From Lampris incognitus (lineage: Eukaryota > Chordata > Actinopteri > Lampriformes > Lampridae), in the NCBI RefSeq assembly GCF_029633865.1, contig NC_079223.1:3973521-4037520 (forward strand): a stretch of 64,000 nucleotides of DNA, read 5' to 3'. Under the pieces are notes generated by a model. It was not told where the DNA came from. It saw nothing but the letters and a program-made list of their open reading frames with translations, and did not search any database. The position numbers and the translations under genes were made by a program. Below are positions 41,555-50,930 of the stretch, piece after piece (the stretch's first letter is position 1; each line of letters begins with the position of its first letter).

Positions 41555-42004
41555 CTATGACTTGATCAGAATCAGAATACTTTATTCATCCCCGAGGGGA
41601 AATTGGGTACTTCTACAGACACTCACGCACTAGTAACTAAAAACTAACAAGATACAAGATAACAAGAAAATAGAAGCAAGAAAAACAGAAACAAATAGAA
41701 ATAAAAGATAAAATAAGAAATAGAAATAAGAACAAAATATATCAACAAGCATGGTGCACATAACACCCTGTCTATACTGCACTACCGCAGCACACAAAAC
41801 AACACAAACAACACCCGACAGGGTAAAACAAGTGGAAGGGCCGGTCCAATGACCATGAACTCCGAGTGTGTGACCCTCTGAGGGAGGAGTTGTAAAGTTT
41901 GATGGCCACAGGCAGGAATGACCTCCTGTGGCGCTCTGTAGTGCATTTCGGCAGAATGAGTCTATCACTAAAAAATACTCCTGTGCCTGACCGGCACGTC
42001 ATGG
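41555..42004 (-). mobile_element. LINE 3' fragment (CR1/L2-like)
   Basis: Read on the minus strand it ends CAATTTCCCCTCGGGGATGA then ATAAAGTATTCTGATTCTGA, a common fish LINE tail. The frame 41772-42002 has DRLILPKCTTERHRRSFLPV then AIKLYNSSL, the conserved post-RT end of such elements. Confidence 0.75.
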
Positions 42005-42660
42005 AGTGGATGGGACAACATCACTGATCCAGTTCCACCCCCACAACGTCACCGTTTTGCTGGATAGCTGTTGGTGCTGTGGTGCCAGGCCAACAGCTGT
42101 CCAGCAAACGTCAGCAAAGCCAAGGAGCTTGTTGTGGACTTCAGAGAGACACAGTGAAAGACCTACACCCCTCTCTCAATCAACGGAGTCCCAGTAGAGA
42201 GGGTGAGCATCTTCAGGTACCTGGGTATTTATGTCACTGAGGACCTAACATGGACACGACACATGGACACTCTGGTAAAGAAGGCGAGGCGGCGTCTTTA
42301 TCACCTCAGGCAACTGAAGAAGTTCGGTGTCTCCCTATAGATCCAGAAAACCGTTTACTCTGGTGTCATAGAGAGCATCCCGGCAGGGTGCCTCACCGCC
42401 TGGTGTGGGAACTGTACCTCGAGACCAAAAAGCCCTGCAGAGAGTGGTACGTCGGCTGAGCGGACCACCAGGACCACATCCACCCCCCCCTACAGCACTT
42501 CTACACCAGGCGGTGCAGGACCAGGGCTAAAAGGGTTGTTATGGAGCCCCATCATCCCAATAACAGAATGTCAGCTGACACAAGGCCAACACAGAGACCC
42601 AGAAGTTTCATTCTCCAGGCCATGAGGGTGCTTAACACCAAATAATGTCCATAACTCACC
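42005..42660 (+). mobile_element. LINE RT C-terminal fragment (CR1/L2-like), opposite orientation
   Basis: Frames read KELVVDFRETQ, SINGVPVERVSIFRYLGIYV, DLTWTRHMDTLVKKARRRLY, HLRQLKKFGVSL and CLTAWCGNC, with stops and frameshifts between. This is the RT thumb and the region after it. Its 3' end differs from the neighbouring minus-strand fragment, so these look like two elements rather than one inverted one. Confidence 0.8.
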
Positions 42661-42762
42661 CTGTGTATACTATGCATACATCTGTTTGTACTGACACTTT
42701 ACCTGACACTTTACTCCATACAGACTTTTGCACATTTGTACAGTATTTGCGTATTTTCATAC

Positions 42763-43197
42763 CCCCCCCCTTTTCTTCCCAGTTGTACCTGGCCAATTAC
42801 CCCATTCTTCTGAGCTGTCCCGGTTGCTTCTCCACCCCCTGTGCCGATCCAGGGAGGGCTGCAGACTACCACATGCCTCCTCCCATACATGTGGAGTCGC
42901 CAGCCTCTTCTTTTCACCTGACAGTGAGGAGTTTCATCAGGGGGACGTAGCGCGTGGGAGGATCACGCTATTCCCCCCAGTTCCCCCTCCCCTCCCGAAC
43001 AGGCTCCCCGGCCGACCAGAGGAGGCGCTAGTGCAGTGACCAGGACACATACCCACATCCGGCTTCCCACCCGCAGACACGGCCAATTGTGTCTGTTGGA
43101 ATGTCCGGCCAAGCTGGAGGCAACACAGGGATTTGAACCGCCAATCCCCGTGTTGGTAAGCAACGGAATAGACTGCCACGCTACCCGGACGCCCTCC
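42763..43197 (-). mobile_element. tRNA-type SINE family A, full length
   Basis: On the minus strand: GGCGTCCGGGTAGCGTGGCA (head and A box), TTCAAATCCCTGTGTT (B box), TTGGAATGTCCGGC (an altered form of the GGTCGGGC block), CAATTGTGTCTG, GCGCCTCCTCTGGTC, GAAACTCCTCACTGTCAG and a G-rich end. It inserted 3' of the LINE fragment. Confidence 0.92.
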
Positions 43198-43348
43198 ATA
43201 TTTGCGTTTATTCCTATTTAATTGTTGTTGCTGTTCTTCTTGCTGCACAGTTTGGAATTTGCATTGCCAAAAACGTATCTCACTGCTGATTGTACTTACA
43301 CATGAAGTACATTACGATAAACCTTTGAGTGTCTTGGTGCATGCTCAA

Positions 43349-43450
43349 TAATCCAGGTCAGGAACTCTCACAAAGTTGAATACGCTCGTCTGGACACATG
43401 GTTTAATGTCCAGATGAGCTGATTCAACTTTCTGGGACAAACCTTTGAAT
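43349..43450. repeat. Short hairpin repeat, possibly a Penelope-type tail
   Basis: AAAGTTGAATACGCTCGTCT pairs with CCAGATGAGCTGATTCAACTTT across a short loop. TAATCCAGGTCAGGAACTCT resembles the ends of some Penelope-like elements. Confidence 0.4.
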
Positions 43451-43594
43451 CTTGACTCTATGCAGTGTATTACCAATATTTGCAGCCCCATTTGTCCCCT
43501 GTGATACTATACAGTACATTTAATTTTGAAATGTGTTCTCATATGATTTATGGCAGTCCTTTAGAACTACTTTTTTCCGTCTGTGGTTGTATTT

Positions 43595-43662
43595 TTTGTG
43601 AGTTGGTGGTGGTTTAAGTGAGTAACCCTCTTGAATGTGAAGTGCCTTGGGTGTCTAGAAAA
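43595..43662 (+). mobile_element. 5S-SINE (SINE3) tail fragment
   Basis: GGTGGTGGTTTAAGTGAGTA, ACCCTCTTGAATGTGAAGTG and CTTGGGTGTCTAGAAAA match the last 70 bases of the element at 7988-8541. Confidence 0.85.
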
Positions 43663-44076
43663 CAGTCAGCGTTTGTCTCATTCTGAAGACTGTGGTGCTG
43701 TGGTATCCTGCTGTCTGACCAGTCACCTCTGTTATGACAGGACTGTAAATATATGAGTGCGTGTGTGTGTGTGTGTTAATTTATCAGTGTATGTGCAGAG
43801 TATGTTCTGTATGTGTGTAATAGTTAATGTAACATATACAGAGGTGGACACCCAGGCTTCAGAAAGTATCAATCGGACCATGTATTTGTTGTAGCCATTC
43901 ACTAAACAAGGTGATTTCACTCTATTGGCTGAAGAGTTGTGCTAATTAAATTCAGCTGATGTAATGTGTTGTTGGAACAAATACATGGCAGGACTTTTAC
44001 TTTCTGAAGCCGGGTTGGCCACCTCTGCGATATGTGAGTGCACATACAGGATTTATCAGTGGGCATGACTTTGTGT

Positions 44077-46003
44077 ACACTATATGGACAAAAGTATTGG
44101 GACACCTGGCCATTACACCTACAGGAGCTTTTATGACATCCCATTCTAAATCCATAGGCATTAATATGGCGTTGTTCCCCCCTTTGCAGCTATAACAGCT
44201 TCCACTCTTCTGGGAAGGCTTTCCACAAGATTTTGGAGTGTGTCTGTGGGAATTTTTGCCCATTCATCCAGAAGAGCATTTGTGAGGTCAGGCACTGATG
44301 TTGGACGAGAAGACCTGGCTCACAACCTCCATTCTAGTTCATCCCAAAGGTGTTCGATGGGGTTGAGGTCAGGGCTCTGTGCGGGCCAGTCAAGTTCTTC
44401 CACACCAAACTCACCATGTCTTAATGGACCTTGCTTTGTGCATTGGGGCACAGTCATGCTGGAACAGAAAAGGACCCTCCCCAAACGGTTCCCACAAAGT
44501 TGGAAGCATAGAATTGTCCAAAATGTCTTGGTATGCTGAAGCATTAAGATTTCCCTTCACTGGAACTAAGGGGCCTAGGCCAGCCCCTGAAAAACAACCC
44601 CATACCATTATCCCTCCTCCCCCAAACTGTACAGTTGGCACAATGCAGTCAGGCAGAGGCAGGTAACGTTCTGCTGGCATCCGCCAAACCCAGACTCGTC
44701 CATCAGACTGCCAGACAGAGAAGCTTGATTCATCATTCCACAGAACACGTGTCCACGGCTCCAGAGTCCAGTGGCAGCGTGCTTTACACCCTCCATCTGA
44801 CACTTGGCATTGTGCTTGGTCATGTAAGGCTTGTGTGACCGGTGTACTTTTTCATTGCGTTGTGTAGGAAAGACAGGACAACTTCTCTCATGCATGGGAT
44901 CTGTATTCTGTCGCATCTAAACAAAACAGGACAGGCTTCAGAAAACGTCAGATCAGCTCCTGCTGTAGCCTCTTTCCACATGTCCAGAGCGGGAAAGAGA
45001 GCGTAGCTAGCAACACAATTTTTTTTACAAAAAGAAATAAAATATACCTGTCACATATAAACAAAACAGGACAGGCTTCAGAAAACGTCAGATCAGCTCC
45101 TGCTGTAGCCTACGCAAGAATTGGCACCCACATTAGACATAAGACACATTAGGAATGGATAAAATAAATTACAGAGGCAGACAAAACGAACACATACCTC
45201 TTTCTACATGTCCAAAGCGGGAAAGAGGCAGAAGTCAGGGGGAGCATACGTTTTATAGCTACTAACAGGAAATGGCGTCACAACAGGGGGGGCTACTAAC
45301 AGGAAATGGCGTCACAACAGGGAGGGGCTACTAACAGGAAATGGTGTCACAACAAGGAGGGGCTACTATAAGCGTTTCCTGATGATATAATAAGATAAAA
45401 TAACAATGTTGGCAATGAAAATAATAATAATGATAATAATAATGATAATCATGTGGTGATACTTTGTGTAATTATATAAGATTTTCTGGTTGTGACGTTT
45501 TTAACCATGCTACACTTGCATGCAGCTGCTCGGCCATGGAAACCCATCCCATGAAGCTCCTGGTGCACAGTTTTTGTGCTGGTGTTAATGCCAGAGGAAG
45601 TTTGGAGCTCTGCAGTTATCGAGTCAACAGAGCGTTGGCGACTTTTACGCACTATGCGCTTCAGCGCTCGTTGACCCCGCTGTGTGACTTTACATCGTCT
45701 GCCACTTCGTGGCTGAGTTGCTGTGGTTCCTAAACACTTCCACTTTTCAATACCACTTACAGCTGACCGTGGAATATCAAGCAGGGAAGAAATTTCACGA
45801 ACTGACTTGTTGCAAAGGTGGCATCCTATGACAGCACCACACTTGAATTCACTGGGCTCTTCAGAACGACCCGTTCTTTCACACATGTTTGTAAATGCAG
45901 ACTGCATGACTAGCTGCTGGATTTATACACCTGTGGCAGTGGGTCTGAATGGAACACCTGATGATTAAGAGGTTTGTTCCAATACTTTTGTACATATAGC
46001 GTA
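44077..46003 (-). mobile_element. Tc1/mariner transposon, with a 0.55-kb insertion
   Basis: Inverted ends CACTATATGGACAAAAGTAT (left) and, inverted, CGCTATATGTACAAAAGTAT (right). The minus strand codes for a transposase: N-terminal helix-turn-helix at 45464-45907 (CNKSVREISSLLDIPRSAVS) and catalytic half at 44320-44916, with [29 protein letters not shown] and SPDLNPIEHLWDELE. Frameshifts and the insert break it. It lies in the last intron of hmgcll1. Confidence 0.92.
44917..45460. repeat. Insertion within the Tc1: 50-bp direct duplication and 35-bp tandem repeat
   Basis: ACAAAACAGGACAGGCTTCA to CTGCTGTAGCCT occurs at about 44926 and again at 45062. At 45259-45365 the block GCTACTAACAGGAAATGGCG plus TCACAACAGGGAGGG is repeated about three times. 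No coding capacity; the element type is not known to me. Confidence 0.75.
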
Positions 46004-46345
46004 TGTGTACCTGCGTTTGAATCTGCATATTCATTGTGTGAACGTGTACTTGCATGTGAATGGGTTTGCGCGCGTGTGTGTGTGTGTGTGTGTGGTGGAG
46101 TGGAGATGTCTAACCAGCAGGGGGAGCAATTGTAAAACAAATCGTTGGGAGGACAGGACCAATAAAACGGGTGCGCTTCAAACCGCGGACATTATGAAAC
46201 ATGGCCCATACAGTAGAGTTACAGTAGAACAATGTGTTCCACCGTAATTGCCTTAACAACAGTATCGCTGGCTGTGAGTCCCTGCTGGTCTGAAGGGCAG
46301 AAAACACTGCTGTTCTGTCAGACTGTGTTGTAAAGGTGTACTCAC

Positions 46346-46471
46346 CGTCTCGATGCCCATGCCGTGGAGCATGTACAGAACATCCTCTGTTGAGACGTTG
46401 CCAGATGAACCCGGAGCGTACGGGCACCCTCCCAGACCAGCTACTGCGGAATCCACCACACTAACCCCCAT
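46346..46471 (-). CDS. hmgcll1: hmgcll1 penultimate exon (active-site loop)
   Basis: Acceptor TTGCCTTGCAG, donor GTGAGT, 126 bases, phase 0 at both ends. It encodes [40 protein letters not shown] and [10 protein letters not shown] holds the catalytic-loop cysteine of HMG-CoA lyases. DSAV and GNV favour HMGCLL1 over HMGCL. The exon boundary after the position of human LNT matches the mammalian gene. Upstream exons would lie at higher coordinates; none was recognised before the window ends. Confidence 0.93.
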
Positions 46472-47023
46472 CTGCAAGGCAACACAACAGAAACATTCAG
46501 CACCTCCGCACAGGCTTTACCCCGAGTCAGATCCCAGAACAATGATCCTTGTTCTGCCGGGTCTCTCTGTTTCGTGCGACGTGCCCTGCCAAGGCTGCGG
46601 TCATGTTTTACAGCTGTTTAGGGGGAACTGCAGGTTTGTGTTTTGAAAATGAGCGGGCACAAAATGTCCCGCAGTATGGCTTACTCATCCTCTTTGTCAT
46701 GATAAACCACCAGTACCACATAATGACGGCCTTGTTGGGGGGAGAGAAACACGATAAATGCTGAGCAGAACATTTCATGGGTTTCTGATTCTCTCGGAGA
46801 CTCGTGTTTTCACAGCACTACTCTGACCTTAATCACGATGTGGATTCTCTCTCGGGCCGCTGAGGGACTTTCTCTACCTTCTACATCATTCAACACCATT
46901 CTCATTCAGACTGCCAACAATACAGTCATTATAATGTTGCTACACTGTTGCTCGGCGATTTTATTTTGCTGAAAACTCGCCATTAGTCATCCATTATTTG
47001 ATTGGCTACTTTACTTATTGTTA
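46472..47023. other. Unassigned intron sequence
   Basis: No repeat or exon recognised. Confidence 0.4.
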
Positions 47024-48842
47024 CAGTGTGATTTCCCCTGACGCCTTTGATGTTCATGTTGCTGTTCACTGCCTCACACACACATTGTTACAGTGACCCC
47101 GTTTACACTTGGCTTTAAAATGCATTTTTTGCGATCGGCTCACAAATGGACAGCGCTAAATACAAGTATAAGCGACCACCAAAACGTTTTGTGAACCGGT
47201 TACTCAAACCACTTACCTATGTGGTCTGGGGCGCATTTGACCACATATCTTTTGTAATGTAAATGCTAATGCATCCTGATGCATCCCTGACGAGGACGTA
47301 AAATGAAATCTTCCTCTTCTTTGGAGTAACGAAATCTGATCACAAGTGGTCAGCAAGACGCATTTGGAGACACATGATAGACACAGGTGTAAATGGCGAT
47401 GTGTCTCGCTGTCCAATTGGGATCCGATCGCCCAAAATGCATTTTAAAGCCAAGTGTAAACAGGGTCAGTGTGATTTCCCCTGACGCCTTTGATGTTCAT
47501 GTTGCTGTTCACTGCCTCACACATTGTTACAGTGTGATTTCCCCTGACGCCTTTGATGTTCATGTTGCTGTTCACTGCCTCACACATTGTTACAGTGTGA
47601 TTTCCCCTGAAGCCTGTGGTGTTCATGTTGCTGTTCACTGCCTCACACATTGTTACAGTGTGATTTCCCCTGATGCCTGTGGTGTTCATGTTGCTGTTCA
47701 CTGCCTCACACATTGTTACAGTGTGATTTCCCCTGACACCTGTGGTGTTCATGTTGCTGTTCACTGCCTCACACATTGTTACAGTGTGATTTCCCCTGAC
47801 GCCTGTGGTGTTCATGTTGCTGTTCACTGCCTCACACATTGTTACAGTGTGATTTCCCCTGACGCCTTTGATGTTCATGTTGCTGTTCACTGCCTCACAC
47901 ATTGTTACAGTGTGATTTCCCCTGACGCCTTTGATGTTCATGTTGCTGTTCACTGCCTCACACATTGTTACAGTGTGATTTCCCCTGAAGCCTGTGGTGT
48001 TCATGTTGCTGTTCACTGCCTCACACATTGTTACAGTGTGATTTCCCCTGAAGCCTGTGGTGTTCATGTTGCCGTTCACTGCCTCACACATTGTTACAGT
48101 CGGATTTCCCCTGACGCCTGTGGTGTTCATGTTGCTGTTCACTGCCTCACATATTGTTACAGTGTGATTTCCCCTGAAGCCTGTGGTGTTCATGTTGCTG
48201 TTCACTGCCTCACACATTGTTACAGTGTGATTTCCCCTGATGCCTGTGGTGTTCATGTTGCTGTTCACTGCCTCACACATTGTTACAGTGTGATTTCCCC
48301 TGAAGCCTGTGGTGTTCATGTTGCCGTTCACTGCCTCACACATTGTTACAGTCGGATTTCCCCTGACGCCTGTGGTGTTCATGTTGCTGTTCACTGCCTC
48401 ACACATTGTTACAGTGTGATTTCCCCTGACGCCTGTGGTGTTCATGTTGCTGTTCACTGCCTCACACATTGTTACAGTGTGATTTCCCCTGACGCCTTTG
48501 ATGTTCATGTTGCTGTTCACTGCCTCACACATTGTTACAGTGTGATTTCCCCTGACGCCTTTGATGTTCATGTTGCTGTTCACTGCCTCACACATTGTTA
48601 CAGTGTGATTTCCCCTGAAGCCTGTGGTGTTCATGTTGCTGTTCACTGCCTCACACATTGTTACAGTGTGATTTCCCCTGAAGCCTGTGGTGTTCATGTT
48701 GCCGTTCACTGCCTCACACATTGTTACAGTCGGATTTCCCCTGACGCCTGTGGTGTTCATGTTGCTGTTCACTGCCTCACATATTGTTACAGTGTGATTT
48801 CCCCTGACGCCTGTGGTGTTCATGTTGCTGTTCACTGCCTCG
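47024..48842. repeat. 63-bp minisatellite, about 23 units, split by a MITE
   Basis: The unit is TGTTACAGTGTGATTTCCCC, TGACGCCTGTGGTGTTCATG, TTGCTGTTCACTGCCTCACA, CAT. One unit lies at 47024-47095 and the rest at 47467-48842. Because 63 is a multiple of three and the unit is stop-free on both strands, it yields a 507-codon plus frame and a 473-codon minus frame. Neither has an initiation context, domain or intron signal to suggest a gene. Units fall into types (TTTGATG, AAGCCTG, ACGCCTG, AGTCGG) that recur in the same order with a period of about ten units. Confidence 0.95.
47096..47466. mobile_element. MITE (371 bp) inserted in a minisatellite unit
   Basis: Inverted ends of over 30 bases: ACCCCGTTTACACTTGGCTT and, inverted at the right, ACCCTGTTTACACTTGGCTT. 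Flanked by CAGTG on both sides (47091-47095, 47467-47471), so the duplication is five bases. Non-coding; superfamily not assigned. Confidence 0.88.
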
Positions 48843-48871
48843 CACACACACACGCAAGGTGTCAAAACACT

Positions 48872-49600
48872 CAGTACGTTTACGTGATGTTAGAAAAAGT
48901 CAATTTATTGTGTTAGTGCGACTGAAACTGGACTTTTAAAATACATGTAAACGTGTTAGTTCGACTGAAATCGTTCTAAATTGAACTTCTTGAAGTCGGA
49001 CTAACACACCTAGATAATGCAGTTGGGGATCGATTTACTCTGGCATGTATACGCTTCAAACAGCCCCGACCTGGCCTAGGCGTTCTGTGCATGACCCATA
49101 GTCCCCGCGGCGGTCTTTCACCCGGAAGTTGAAAAGCGTAGTATCAACAGTATCTACATAGCGAGTGCTTAAGCAAGAACCACGCATTTCTGGACAGACG
49201 AGGAGACAAACTTTATGTTGTCAGCTAAAGGAGTTGAATTTCTTAAAGTACATGGCTTGCTAACTTGTTCGTCACTTGTTTGGTATGTGATGTAATAGGT
49301 CAACCAGAGGAAGGTCCAATAGCAACCATCTGGTCGTCCGGGTGGCATGGTGGTCTAGTCCGTTGACCGGCGGGGCTTGGAAGAGTGGGGTAATGGGCGA
49401 AGTATAATTGGGGAGGAAAAAAACAGCAACCAGCTGAAAGGGGGCATATCGCCACCTGCCGTACCGGGGTTGGACGTACTTTGGTCAATAAATCTATTCT
49501 CCCCCGGTTCTTGTATACTGGGACAACGACAGAAGTCCAGTTACATGGCCTAGTCGAGCTGTAACCGTAGCTCCACTTAACTGTGCATGTAAACGCCATG
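48872..49600. mobile_element. Non-autonomous DNA transposon with SINE fragment inside
   Basis: Imperfect inverted ends: GTACGTTTACGTGATGTTAG at the left and GTGCATGTAAACGCC at the right. Inner words such as AGTTCGACTGAAATCG and AAGTCGGACTAACAC recur inverted. A SINE family A fragment lies inside at 49333-49425. Confidence 0.6.
49333..49425 (+). mobile_element. SINE family A internal-deletion fragment
   Basis: GTCCGGGTGGCATGGTGGTC (head) is joined directly to CTTGGAAGAGTGGGGTAATG and AATTGGGGAGGAAAAAAA (tail); the whole body is missing. Confidence 0.75.
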
Positions 49601-49825
49601 ACTGACACCCACACCCATCAGTGGATGTGGGGGTGTGACTGATTTGTTTCACGTTGTGAGTTTGTTTCGAAGGCTGCCCGCATTCCGAGTAATTGTCATA
49701 TTTGCCTTTTTGCTGGAAATGCGTTGGTCCTGCCCGCGTTGCCGTGTGTCTGGCCTCCATATGAGGACTGACGGCGTTGAGAGTCGTTCACTTGCATGTC
49801 CGCATTTCTGTTAGAAGCTGCTTCA

Positions 49826-49846
49826 CCAAGCACACACACACACACT
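49826..49846. repeat. Short (AC)n tract
   Basis: About nine AC units. Confidence 0.85.
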
Positions 49847-50039
49847 ACTGGACGCCCACTGTCTGTGTTTTGACATCAAGGCTGCAGAAACACTTACATT
49901 GTACTACATGTGTGTTTACCAGGTTTCACGGTTTTTCTTTTCACTTTTAAGTATCACTTTTTTAAATGATCTAAACCCAAGACATTGATTTAACCCAAGA
50001 CAAGACTGCAATGTCCCTTTAAGTCTGCACGACACGTCA

Positions 50040-50930
50040 GTGAATACACACGTGTGTATATGTGTGTACATATCACTGTGTGGTGTGTATTTGCGTGTAC
50101 ATATCACTGTGTGGTGTGTATTTGTGTGTACATATCACTGTGTAGTGTGTATTTGTGTGTACATATCACTGTGTAGTGTGTATTTGTGTGTACATATCAC
50201 TGTGTGGTGTGTATTTGTGTGTACATATCACTGTGTGGTGTGTATTTGTGTGTACATATCACTGTGTGGTGTGTATTTGTGTGTACATATCACTGTGTAG
50301 TGTGTATTTGGGTGTACATATCACTGTGTAGTGTGTATTTGTGTGTACATATCACTGTGTAGTGTGTATTTGGGTGTACATATCACTGTGTGGTGTGTAT
50401 TTGTCTGTACATATCGCTGTGTGGTGAGTATTTGTCTGTACATATTACTGTGTAGTGTGTATTTGGGTGTACATATCACTGTGTAGTGTGTATTTGGGTG
50501 TACATATCACTGTGTGGTGTGTATTTGCGTGTACATATCGCTGTGTGGTGAGTATTTGCATGTACATATCGCTGTCTGGAGTGTATTTGCGTGTACATAT
50601 CACTGTGTGGTGAGTATTTGCGTGTACATATGGCTGTGTGGTGTGTATTTGGGTGTACATATCACTGTGTGGTGTGTATTTGCGTGTACATATGGCTGTG
50701 TGGTGTGTATTTGGGTGTACATATCACTGTGTGGTGTGTATTTGCGTGTACATATGGCTCTGTGGTGTGTATTTGGGTGTACATATCACTGTGTGGTGTG
50801 TATTTGGGTGTACATATCACTGTGTGGTGTGTATTTGCGTGTACATATGGCTGTGTGGTGTGTATTTGGGTGTACATATCACTGTGTGGTGTGTATTTGT
50901 GTGCACATATCACTGTGGTGTGTATGTGTA
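50040..50930. repeat. 31-bp minisatellite, about 28 copies
   Basis: The unit is TGTACATATCACTGTGTGGT then GTGTATTTGTG. Variants GGTGTACATA, CGTGTACATATGGCTG and TCTGTACATA occur in runs. Three 31-bp units make 93 bases, so translations repeat every 31 residues (VYLCVHITVWCVFVCTYHC); those frames are artefacts. Confidence 0.97.

Noticed and set aside
41555-42660. A single LINE with a twin-priming inversion
   Set aside because: The two opposite fragments have different post-RT C-terminal sequences, so they are better explained as two separate insertions.
47393-48916. 507-codon frame and its 473-codon antisense partner
   Set aside because: Both come from a 63-bp stop-free repeat whose length is a multiple of three; sequence outside the array adds no gene features.
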